DNA of 64,000 nt from Maritalea mobilis (GTDB taxonomy: Bacteria > Pseudomonadota > Alphaproteobacteria > Rhodobacterales > Rhodobacteraceae), in assembly GCF_019800885.1 (NCBI RefSeq), contig NZ_JAHVKE010000001.1, forward strand, positions 992,001 through 1,056,000, written 5' to 3'. The notes under the pieces are model-generated. The model did no database searches and was not told the DNA's origin. It saw only the letters and a program-made list of their open reading frames with translations. Shown here piece after piece: positions 28,764 through 35,653 of this stretch; positions within the stretch are counted from its first letter, which is position 1; each line of letters starts with the position of its first letter. The position numbers and the translations under genes were made by a program.

Positions 28764-30358
28764 AACGCTTCGCCGCGATGTTCACGCGGCTGGATCAGAC
28801 CAACTCGACCAAGGCCAAGACCGAGGCGCTTGCGGACTATTTCCGCGACGCGACCGAGGCCGACAAGCTGTGGTGCATCGCGCTTCTGTCAGGCCGCCGC
28901 CCGCGCCGGACGATCACCACGACCAAGCTGCGCGAATGGGCGGCCGAGCGCGCGGGCATCCCGCTCTGGCTGTTCGAGGCCTGCTACCCCGTGGTGGGCG
29001 ATCTGTCGGAAACCATCGCGCTGGTCCTGCCGCCCAACACGCGCGACGCGGAGCTCAGCCTGGCCGAGTGGATTGCGCGTCTGCGCGCCCTGGATGCCGA
29101 GGACGAGGAGGCGCGCAAAACCGCCATCCTCGACGCGTGGGACAGCCTCGGCCCGGTGGAACGCTTCGTCTTCAACAAGCTTCTAACCGGAGGCTGGCGC
29201 ATGGGAGTCAGCCAGAAACTGATGACCCGCGCGCTGGCACAGGCCACCGGCATAGACGAGGCCGAACTGACCCACCGGCTTATGGGCGACTGGACCCCCG
29301 ACAGCGTGACATGGCAAACCCTGATCGAGGCGCCGGACCCGACCGCCGACCTGTCGCGCCCCTACCCGTTCTACCTCGCCTACCAGTTGGAGGACGCGCC
29401 CGAGGACCTCGGCGATGTCTCCGACTGGCTGGCCGAGCGCAAATGGGACGGCATTCGCGGCCAGGTGATTCTGCGCGGGGGCGCGCATTGGCTGTGGTCG
29501 CGGGGCGAGGACCTGATGACCGACCGCTTCCCGGAACTGGCGCGCCTGCGCGATTTCATCCCCGAGGGCACCGTGATCGACGGCGAGGTGCTGGCCTGGG
29601 ACGCCGAGGCCGCCCGCCCCCTGCCCTTTGCCCGCTTGCAGCCGCGCATCGGGCGCAAGACGGTGCCGAAAAAGCTTCTGAAAGAGGCGCCCGTGATCGT
29701 CATGGCCTATGACCTGCTGGAATGGGGCGGCGAAGACTGGCGCGATCGCCCCCTGTCCGAGCGGCGGGCGCAGCTGGAAACCCTTGCATCAGACCTGCCC
29801 GAGGGCGCGCCCCTGCGCCTGTCCCCCTCGGTCGAGGCCGACACATGGGCCGAGCTGACCGAGGCCCGTTCCATCAGCCGCGAGATCGGGGCCGAGGGGC
29901 TGATGCTGAAACGCCGCGCCGCGCCTTATCTCGCGGGCCGCAAGAAGGGCGATTGGTGGAAATGGAAGGTCGATCCCCTGACCATCGACGCGGTGATGAT
30001 CTATGCGCAGGCGGGTTCCGGGCGGCGCGCGACACTCTATACCGATTTCACCTTCGCGGTCTGGGACGGGGACGCGCTTGTGCCCTTCACAAAGGCCTAT
30101 TCCGGCCTGACGGACGCCGAGTTTCGCAAGATCACCGCCTGGGTGCGCAAGAACACCACCGACCGCTTCGGCCCGGTCCGCGCGGTCAAGCCCCACCATG
30201 TCTTCGAGATCGCCTTCGAAGGCATCCAGGAAAGCCCCCGCCATAAATCCGGCGTTGCCCTGCGCTTTCCCCGCATGGCGCGCTGGCGCCAGGATAAGCC
30301 GGTATCCGAGGCCAACACGCTCGATGACCTGAAGGCGATGCTGGCGCAATACGGCTGA
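28760..30358 (+). CDS. ATP-dependent DNA ligase (LigC-type, cassette-associated)
   Basis: This 532-residue enzyme has an N-terminal DNA-binding region (about 1-200), an adenylation domain with the nucleotidyl lysine in AERKWDGIRGQV (K228), EGTVIDGEVLAW (motif III area), EGLMLKRR (motif IV) and WWKWKVDP (motif V), then an OB-fold. It seals nicks with ATP. Main replication sealing in these bacteria is by NAD-dependent LigA, so this is an accessory repair ligase. ATG 28760 overlaps the hydrolase stop. A box resembling an FnrL site follows the stop. Confidence 0.93.
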   Translation: MKRFAAMFTRLDQTNSTKAKTEALADYFRDATEADKLWCIALLSGRRPRRTITTTKLREWAAERAGIPLWLFEACYPVVGDLSETIALVLPPNTRDAELSLAEWIARLRALDAEDEEARKTAILDAWDSLGPVERFVFNKLLTGGWRMGVSQKLMTRALAQATGIDEAELTHRLMGDWTPDSVTWQTLIEAPDPTADLSRPYPFYLAYQLEDAPEDLGDVSDWLAERKWDGIRGQVILRGGAHWLWSRGEDLMTDRFPELARLRDFIPEGTVIDGEVLAWDAEAARPLPFARLQPRIGRKTVPKKLLKEAPVIVMAYDLLEWGGEDWRDRPLSERRAQLETLASDLPEGAPLRLSPSVEADTWAELTEARSISREIGAEGLMLKRRAAPYLAGRKKGDWWKWKVDPLTIDAVMIYAQAGSGRRATLYTDFTFAVWDGDALVPFTKAYSGLTDAEFRKITAWVRKNTTDRFGPVRAVKPHHVFEIAFEGIQESPRHKSGVALRFPRMARWRQDKPVSEANTLDDLKAMLAQYG

Positions 30359-30362
30359 TGCC

Positions 30363-30376
30363 CTGACCTGCATCAA
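30363..30376. promoter_or_regulatory. Near-consensus FNR/FnrL box upstream of gerW-like gene
   Basis: CTGAC-CTGC-ATCAA matches the FnrL consensus TTGA(C/T)-N4-ATCAA at nine of ten half-site positions. Its centre is about 70 bp before the ATG at 30440, compatible with a site near -41 of an oxygen-regulated promoter. Motif match only. Confidence 0.4.
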
Positions 30377-30439
30377 GGCGACTCGATCATCTCATGTGCA
30401 ACATACCGGCGTCTTTTCTCGGCACGCAGGGAGGTTGCC

Positions 30440-30808
30440 ATGACGGACGTGGACGCGCTTTTGAAATCGACGGTCGAAGAACTCGACAAGCTGCTCAATC
30501 CAAAGAACGTGCTCGGCGACCCGATCGAGCGGGATGGCGCAACGGTCATTCCCATTGTCAGCTACGGCTTCGGCTTTGGCGCGGGCGGCGGCGAAGGCGC
30601 CGGCGATGCCGGCAAGGGCCAAGCGCAGGGCAAGGGCGGCGGCGCTGGCGCCGGTGGCGGGATCAAGCCGCTGGGGGCGATCATCATCGACCAGAACGGC
30701 GCGCGCGTCGAAGCGGTGAAAGGCGCCATGACCTCGGTCGCGACCGTGCTGGCCGAAACCGCGGGCCGCGCCATGGGGCGCAACGCGGCCAAGGAAGACG
30801 ACGCCTGA
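30440..30808 (+). CDS. GerW (YtfJ) family protein
   Basis: The protein has 122 residues: TVEELDKLLNPKNVLGDPI, then IPIVSYGFGFGAGGGEG, a Gly-rich linker (about residues 50-75) and KPLGAIIIDQNGARVE. These are the hallmarks of GerW/YtfJ, best known from Bacillus spores but found in non-spore-formers. The molecular role is not established. GAGG precedes ATG 30440. It is followed after 4 bp by a DUF2953 gene, the same pairing seen in endospore formers. Confidence 0.88.
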   Translation: MTDVDALLKSTVEELDKLLNPKNVLGDPIERDGATVIPIVSYGFGFGAGGGEGAGDAGKGQAQGKGGGAGAGGGIKPLGAIIIDQNGARVEAVKGAMTSVATVLAETAGRAMGRNAAKEDDA

Positions 30809-30812
30809 ACAG

Positions 30813-31370
30813 ATGGCGACCGCGCTCGGCATCCTTTTGACTCTGCTCGTGGCAGTGGTGTTGCTGGCCCTGCTGCCGTGGCACCTGCGGTTTCGGGCGC
30901 GCACCGCACCGGCGGAGGTCCGGGTGGACCTGCGCCTGTTGGCCGGCCATGCGCCAGCCATCCCGCTGACGGGTGGCAAACGGCGCGACAAGCCTGCGCG
31001 AGATCGGAAAAAACGTCCCGCCACCCACCGCGCCTCGCGCCACCTGCGCAGGTTGCAACAGATGCAGGGTGTGGGTGCCTTGGTCGCAGGCCTGCTATCG
31101 GCCTTTCGCCTGCGCGACCTTGAACTGGACGGGCGGATCGGCACCGGTGACCCCGCCGATACCGGCACGCTCTGGGGCTGCCTCACCCCCCTGATCTACG
31201 GGCCGGGACAGGCCGTGCGCCGGATTGAGATCGTGCCGGATTTCGCCCACCGGGTGTTCGAGTTCAGCGCCGCGGGCACCCTGGCGATCCGCCCCGACCG
31301 GGTGCTGGGAACCGGCCTGCGCTTTGCCTGGGTCAATCGCGGGATGCTCTTTTCACGGGGTCCCGCATGA
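30813..31370 (+). CDS. DUF2953 membrane-anchored protein
   Basis: This 185-residue protein has one N-terminal transmembrane helix (about residues 4-22), a basic linker (KRRDKPARDRKKRP) and a C-terminal domain with LRDLELDGRIGTGDPADTGTLWG and IVPDFAHRVFEFSAAG, the DUF2953 pattern. Function unknown; in Firmicutes it is encoded beside GerW/YtfJ. It lies 4 bp after the GerW-like gene, and its stop overlaps the next start by ATGA. The three genes probably form one operon. Confidence 0.85.
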   Translation: MATALGILLTLLVAVVLLALLPWHLRFRARTAPAEVRVDLRLLAGHAPAIPLTGGKRRDKPARDRKKRPATHRASRHLRRLQQMQGVGALVAGLLSAFRLRDLELDGRIGTGDPADTGTLWGCLTPLIYGPGQAVRRIEIVPDFAHRVFEFSAAGTLAIRPDRVLGTGLRFAWVNRGMLFSRGPA

Positions 31371-31834
31371 GACGGCGGCGCGTCTCCCTCGGCCCGGTGC
31401 GGCACTGCGGACCCAACGCGGTCAGCACCGTGGAGGAGGTCACGCTCGACGTGAGGCGCGGCCCGTCCCCCGAGCGCGGTCTGGCCGGATGGGGCGAGAA
31501 ACGCCCCCTTGCCATCCTGATCCAGACGCCCGGCGGCCTCATCGCCACCACGCCCGATGGCCGCCCCCTCGCCCCCGACACGCTCGACGCGCTCTGCCCG
31601 GGTGCGCGGGCTCACCTGACACCAGACCGGATCAACCAAGGAGGAGACCAGATGGAAACCAAGGACATCATCCAATACGCCCATGCGCTTTACGACGCCC
31701 ATGGCGACAAGGCCGAGGCCGAAGCAGCGCAGAAGGCTGCCGCCGCCCGCGACGAGGGCAACGCCGCAGACGCCGAGAAATGGGACAAGATCCGCCTCCA
31801 TATCAAGGAGTTGCGCGGCCCCAAATCGACCTGA
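31367..31834 (+). CDS. Hypothetical protein with possible internal start
   Basis: The 155-codon frame begins with an ATG overlapping the DUF2953 stop. Third positions are G/C-rich throughout, so the whole frame looks coding. However, a strong GGAGGAG with ideal spacing precedes the in-frame ATG at 31652. That start yields a 60-residue helical, Ala-rich protein (METKDIIQYAHALYDAHGDK at its N-terminus) that looks like an independent small protein. Either the long form, the short form, or both are made. The N-terminal 95 residues and the C-terminal part are not families I recognise. Confidence 0.6.
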   Translation: MRRRRVSLGPVRHCGPNAVSTVEEVTLDVRRGPSPERGLAGWGEKRPLAILIQTPGGLIATTPDGRPLAPDTLDALCPGARAHLTPDRINQGGDQMETKDIIQYAHALYDAHGDKAEAEAAQKAAAARDEGNAADAEKWDKIRLHIKELRGPKST

Positions 31835-32167
31835 GCGCACACGCCGGAGCGCGGGGTGCCTTGCTGCAAGGCGAAACGCGCGCTCCACGCGCCATGGCTC
31901 GACATGGTCACACCGCGCATCGCGCTGGCGGTGCCGCTTGGCTGCGCGCCGGTGGTGGCCCGCCACGCCCATGCTTTGCGGCGATGCGGCCCAATCGGAC
32001 AGCGCGGGGCTTGCCAATGCGCTGGCCGCCATGGCGGCGCTTATTAGGGAACGGCGCCTCGTGACCCCCTTTCGAGATGAAAACGAGAGGGTCAAACGTA
32101 TCGCCATCGGCCCAAGGCATGACCGAAGCGGCGCAAAAGCGGGGTTTTCCTTACAGCGAAGGGCCGA
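31835..32167 (+). other. 333-bp region without a supported gene
   Basis: All frames here are short and Arg/Pro/His-rich without recognisable motifs. GC is slightly lower at 32060-32160. I see no repeat, transposon end or terminator that I can support. It separates the GerW-like operon from a convergent amidotransferase gene. Confidence 0.5.
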
Positions 32168-32947
32168 TCAGGCGACCTCGGCGACCGAGACAGGCCGTTT
32201 CCTGGCCTGCCAGTCCCGCGCCGCCTGCCCGAAGGCCTCGAACAGCGGGCGGCTGACCGGGTCGGTCGCCGCGCGATACTCCGGGTGCCACTGGACCGAC
32301 AGGGTGAAGCCGGGCGCGTCCTTCACATAGGTCGCCTCGGGCGTGCCGTCGGGCGCATGGCCGTCGATCACGATCCGTGCGCCCGGCGTCTTGATCCCCT
32401 GCCCATGCAGCGTGTTCGTCATCACCTCGGTCGAGCCGAAGAGCCGATGAAACGGCCCGCCTTCGGTGAAGGTGACGGTATGGCGGAGGGCGAATTTCTC
32501 TTCAATCGTGCCATCGGGCGGCATGCGATGGTTCATGCGTCCGGGCAGGTCCCGGATCTCGGGGTAGAGCGTGCCCCCCATCGCCACGTTGACCTCCTGG
32601 AAGCCCCGGCAAACGCCGAAGATCGGCTGTCCCCGCTCGACGCAGGCGCGGATCAGCGGCAAGGCCACCGCGTCGCGCGCCCGGTCGAACGCGCCATGCG
32701 CCTCGGTCGCGTCCTCGCCATATTCCTCGGGGTGCACGTTGGGCCGCCCGCCGGTGAACAGGAACCCGTCGCAGGCCGTCATCAATTCCTCGGTCGCCAC
32801 GAAGCGCGGATCGGCCGGGATCAGCAGCGGCATGCAATCGGCCACGCAGGCGATCGCCTCGGAATTCATCGTCCCGCCCGCATGGGTCGGATACTCGTCA
32901 TTGACGAGGTGATGGTTGCCGATGATGCCAATGACGGGCCGGGCCAT
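32168..32947 (-). CDS. Class I glutamine amidotransferase-like hydrolase (PuuD/gamma-Glu-GABA hydrolase family)
   Basis: This 259-residue protein has the nucleophile elbow FGVCRGFQEVNV and the His-Glu pair in SVQWHPEYRA, so the catalytic triad is present. TGGRPNVHPEEYG is the oxyanion region typical of PuuD-like proteins, which hydrolyse gamma-glutamyl amides such as gamma-glutamyl-GABA in polyamine breakdown. ATG 32947 starts MARPVIGIIG; the longer upstream frame is Arg-rich and unlikely. No other polyamine genes are nearby, so the substrate is uncertain. Confidence 0.87.
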   Translation of the reverse strand: MARPVIGIIGNHHLVNDEYPTHAGGTMNSEAIACVADCMPLLIPADPRFVATEELMTACDGFLFTGGRPNVHPEEYGEDATEAHGAFDRARDAVALPLIRACVERGQPIFGVCRGFQEVNVAMGGTLYPEIRDLPGRMNHRMPPDGTIEEKFALRHTVTFTEGGPFHRLFGSTEVMTNTLHGQGIKTPGARIVIDGHAPDGTPEATYVKDAPGFTLSVQWHPEYRAATDPVSRPLFEAFGQAARDWQARKRPVSVAEVA

Positions 32948-33049
32948 GATTGTCCTTCCGGGTGGTTCCGATCCACCCCGATATAGCCCGGCAAATCGCC
33001 GCCGCAAAGGGACAGCCCCGCGCAGACCGCCCGCAGCCCGTGCACATGC

Positions 33050-33436
33050 CTAAGAGTTGGGCAGTCTTGCGGTCACTTCGATCTCGATTTTCATGCGCGG
33101 GTCCTGCAAGGCCGCCACGATCATGGTCGCGGCGGGCCGCGCCTCGCCCAGCCAGTTGCGCGTCACCGGCCAGCAGGCGGGCCAATCTTCGGCATCGGGC
33201 AGGATGTAGCGCACCCGCACCACGTCGGCCATCGAGGCCCCGGCCTCGGCCAGCGCGCCGGCGATGGTGCGAAAGGTCTGATCGGCCTGCGCGGCCACGT
33301 CGTCGGAGATCTCCATCGTCGCATAGTCGAACCCGGTCGTGCCCGCGACGAAGACCCAGCCATCGGCCACCACGGCGCGCGAATACCCGATCTCGGCCTC
33401 GAAGGGCGATCCGGTCGAAATCAACTTGTCAGCCAT
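33050..33436 (-). CDS. RidA family (YjgF/UK114) protein
   Basis: The protein has 128 residues with [50 protein letters not shown] and a final [12 protein letters not shown]. These are RidA-superfamily features. RidA enzymes hydrolyse reactive enamine/imine intermediates. The canonical catalytic Arg is expected near the C-terminal third, and an Arg is present in [11 protein letters not shown], where RidA proteins carry it. ATG 33436 lies inside the 3' end of the DUF2256 gene (8-bp overlap). Confidence 0.88.
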   Translation of the reverse strand: MADKLISTGSPFEAEIGYSRAVVADGWVFVAGTTGFDYATMEISDDVAAQADQTFRTIAGALAEAGASMADVVRVRYILPDAEDWPACWPVTRNWLGEARPAATMIVAALQDPRMKIEIEVTARLPNS

Positions 33437-33602
33437 CCTGCCCCCCGCTCTTGCGCCCGCGCTTTGCCTCGGCCCGGCAGCGGTCCGAGCAATAGCGCAC
33501 TTCGTCCCAGACCTTCTCCCATTTCTTGCGCCAGGCAAAGGGCCGCCCGCATTGCGCGCAGGTCTTTTGCGGCAAATCCGACTTCCGGCGCATCTTGGCC
33601 AT
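33429..33602 (-). CDS. DUF2256 zinc-binding small protein
   Basis: A 57-residue protein with [14 protein letters not shown] followed by [12 protein letters not shown]. Four cysteines in a treble-clef-like CxxC...CxxxC pattern match DUF2256, often found beside photolyase/cryptochrome genes, as here. The start ATG 33602 is favoured by GGAAAGGGGAAG just upstream; an in-frame start at 33623 is possible. It overlaps the RidA gene and lies 127 bp downstream of the photolyase gene on the same strand, with a repeat element between. Confidence 0.87.
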   Translation of the reverse strand: MAKMRRKSDLPQKTCAQCGRPFAWRKKWEKVWDEVRYCSDRCRAEAKRGRKSGGQDG

Positions 33603-33631
33603 CGCTTCCCCTTTCCGGGCCACCCCGCCCC

Positions 33632-33722
33632 ATCTTTATCCCTCAAATATGCAAACCAGCGCCGAAAGGGGCTCAAGGCCCCTTGAGGCGCTTGCCAGGG
33701 CGACGCGGCGAAGGCGCGGCGC
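33632..33722. repeat. Intergenic repeat element, copy A
   Basis: The head ATCTTTATCCCTCAAATATGC (33632-33652; one residue longer than needed to recognise it) recurs with one mismatch at 46882. A GGGGC-TCAAG-GCCCC hairpin follows (33668-33682), then a GCC(A)GGGCGACGC tail. Both copies lie between genes. The function is unknown; a mobile or RNA-structured repeat is likely. Confidence 0.7.
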
Positions 33723-33728
33723 ACCCTC

Positions 33729-35267
33729 TCACAGGTCCATGCGCAATTGCCGGGCGTCGCCGCCCCCGCGCCGCCGGGGTGCACGGTCATTCACGAAATG
33801 CCGCCCCGCGCCCCGATCCTTGCGGCTGGCATGCTTCTCCACGATCCGCGCGGCTTCGTCGCGGAAGGCCGCGCCGCGCCGCACACCCCAGACCTTTTCG
33901 CGCGCCTCCTTCGCGGCCCTGGCCACATCCACCAGCGGGACCGGATAGCGTTTGCCCAGGAGTCGCCCCGCCCCCTCCCAACGCCACGGTTCCTGCAGGA
34001 ACGCATCCGGCACCTCGGCCAGTTCCGGCACCCACCGCCGCGTGAAAACCCCGTCCGGGTCCTGGTCATGCCCCTGCTTGACCGGGTTGTAGATGCGCAC
34101 TGTGTTCATGCCGGTCGTGCCCGATTGCATCTGCACCTGCGGCCAGTGGATGCCCGGTTCGTAATCGGTGAACATCCGCGCGAGATGCGGCCCGGTCGCG
34201 CGCCAGTCCAGCCACAGGTGATAGGAGGCCACCGCCACCAGCATCGAGCGCATCCGGAAATTCAGCCAGCCGCCATGGGCGAGGTACCGCATGCAGGCAT
34301 CGACAAAGGGCAGGCCCGTCTCTCCGGCCTGCCACGCCGCCAGACGCGCGGCATCGGGCGTGGCCGGGCGCAGAGCCTCATAGGCCGGGTGCAGGCAGCG
34401 CGTCTCGATGCTCGGCTGATCCTCCAGCTTCTGCATGAAATGGTCGCGCCAGGCGAGCCGCGCCTCGAAGCTTTTCAGGGACCCGGCCCACCCCTCGCGC
34501 GTGCCCTTCACCTCGGTTTTGCGCGCCTTGGTCGCCTGCACCACCTCGCGCGGGCTGAGCGTGCCCCAGGCCAGGTGCGGCGACAGGCGGGAACAGGCGC
34601 CCTCCCCGGTCAGGGGAGAGGACATGTCGCGGCGATAGCTGCGTCCGCGTTCGGTCAGGAACCCCTGCATCAGCGAAAGGCCGTGCGCGCGCCCGCCCTT
34701 CTGACGCCCCGGGCAGGGGTCGAAGGCAAGGCCCAGGTCGCGCGCATCCGGGATCGCCCCCGCCTCTTCCGGCAGGGGCTTCAGCGCCTCGGGCGCGGCC
34801 GTCGCTTTGCGCCGCATGGCCTTTTCGCGGCCGGCGGCCCACCCGTCGCGCCCCGACAACCGCCGCACCACGCCCAGTTGCGGCACCTCGACCCAGGCGA
34901 TCCCGGCCTCGCGCGCCCAGGCCCCCACGCGGCGATCCCGCGCATAGGTCCAGAGGTTGCCGGTTTCCTCGGTGCTGACGATCTGCGCGATGCCGTGCCG
35001 CGCGCAGAGCGTCTGCAGCACCTCCACCGCATCGCCCGTGCGCACCACCAGCGGCGCGCCCAGCCCGGCCAGGTCGTCCCGCAACCCGGCCAGGCTCTCG
35101 GCCACGAAGCGCCATTGCCGGGCCGAGGCGTCGGGCTGCGCCCAAAGCTCGGGCTCGACGATGTAAAGGGGCAGAACGCACGCACCCCGCCCGGCCGCCT
35201 CGGCGAGTGCGGGGTTGTCGTGAATGCGCAGGTCGCGCTTGAACCAAACGAGAACATTGCCGCTCAT
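33729..35267 (-). CDS. Cryptochrome/deoxyribodipyrimidine photolyase family protein
   Basis: This 512-residue protein has an N-terminal antenna-binding Rossmann domain starting NVLVWFKRDLRIHDNPAL and a C-terminal FAD domain with SRLSPHLAWGTLSPREV, LAWRDHFMQKLEDQP, DACMRYLAHGGWLNFRMRSM and WPQVQMQSGTTGMNTVRIYN. The order and length suit a cryptochrome/photolyase, which repairs UV photodimers or senses blue light. A Gly/Arg-rich C-terminal tail is present. DUF2256 and RidA genes follow. Whether it is a repair enzyme or a photoreceptor is not settled by sequence reading. Confidence 0.92.
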   Translation of the reverse strand: MSGNVLVWFKRDLRIHDNPALAEAAGRGACVLPLYIVEPELWAQPDASARQWRFVAESLAGLRDDLAGLGAPLVVRTGDAVEVLQTLCARHGIAQIVSTEETGNLWTYARDRRVGAWAREAGIAWVEVPQLGVVRRLSGRDGWAAGREKAMRRKATAAPEALKPLPEEAGAIPDARDLGLAFDPCPGRQKGGRAHGLSLMQGFLTERGRSYRRDMSSPLTGEGACSRLSPHLAWGTLSPREVVQATKARKTEVKGTREGWAGSLKSFEARLAWRDHFMQKLEDQPSIETRCLHPAYEALRPATPDAARLAAWQAGETGLPFVDACMRYLAHGGWLNFRMRSMLVAVASYHLWLDWRATGPHLARMFTDYEPGIHWPQVQMQSGTTGMNTVRIYNPVKQGHDQDPDGVFTRRWVPELAEVPDAFLQEPWRWEGAGRLLGKRYPVPLVDVARAAKEAREKVWGVRRGAAFRDEAARIVEKHASRKDRGAGRHFVNDRAPRRRGGGDARQLRMDL

Positions 35268-35321
35268 GGGCGGTCAGATAAGGGGAAATCGCCGCGCGTC
35301 AAAGCGATTCCCCGAACTGCC

Positions 35322-35513
35322 TCAATCGACCGCAGCAGACGGCGCGCTGCCGGATTCCAGCCCTTCGGCAATCGGGTCGCCCGAGCCGAGCATTTGCAGC
35401 GCAACGAAACCGACCAGCGCCAACACGGCAAAGGCGATGACCAACCGCAGGGCGATCATCGAGGGTTTGTGGCGGCGTTCCTGTTTTTCCAGATTGGTGT
35501 CGGGGGCGCTCAT
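35322..35513 (-). CDS. Small single-pass membrane protein
   Basis: A 63-residue protein with a charged N-terminus (about residues 7-17), one transmembrane helix (about residues 19-41) and an acidic, Ser/Ala-rich tail. I do not recognise a family. AGGAG precedes ATG 35513. It lies 54 bp upstream of the photolyase gene on the same strand and could be co-transcribed with it. It is divergent from pepN. Confidence 0.7.
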   Translation of the reverse strand: MSAPDTNLEKQERRHKPSMIALRLVIAFAVLALVGFVALQMLGSGDPIAEGLESGSAPSAAVD

Positions 35514-35653
35514 CTGAGGTCTCCTGTCCTGTTCTTGCGTCACCCCCTCAACGCCGCAGGTGCGAAATGGTTCCCGTTCTGCCGCTTGGCCCGGTTGCGG
35601 CCCCGCCCCGCGCGGCCTAGCTTTCAGACAGCCCCAACGACAGGACCCGCGCC

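Noticed and set aside
31835-32167. Remnant of a mobile element or permease
   Set aside because: No terminal inverted repeats, target duplication or recognisable protein fragments were visible.
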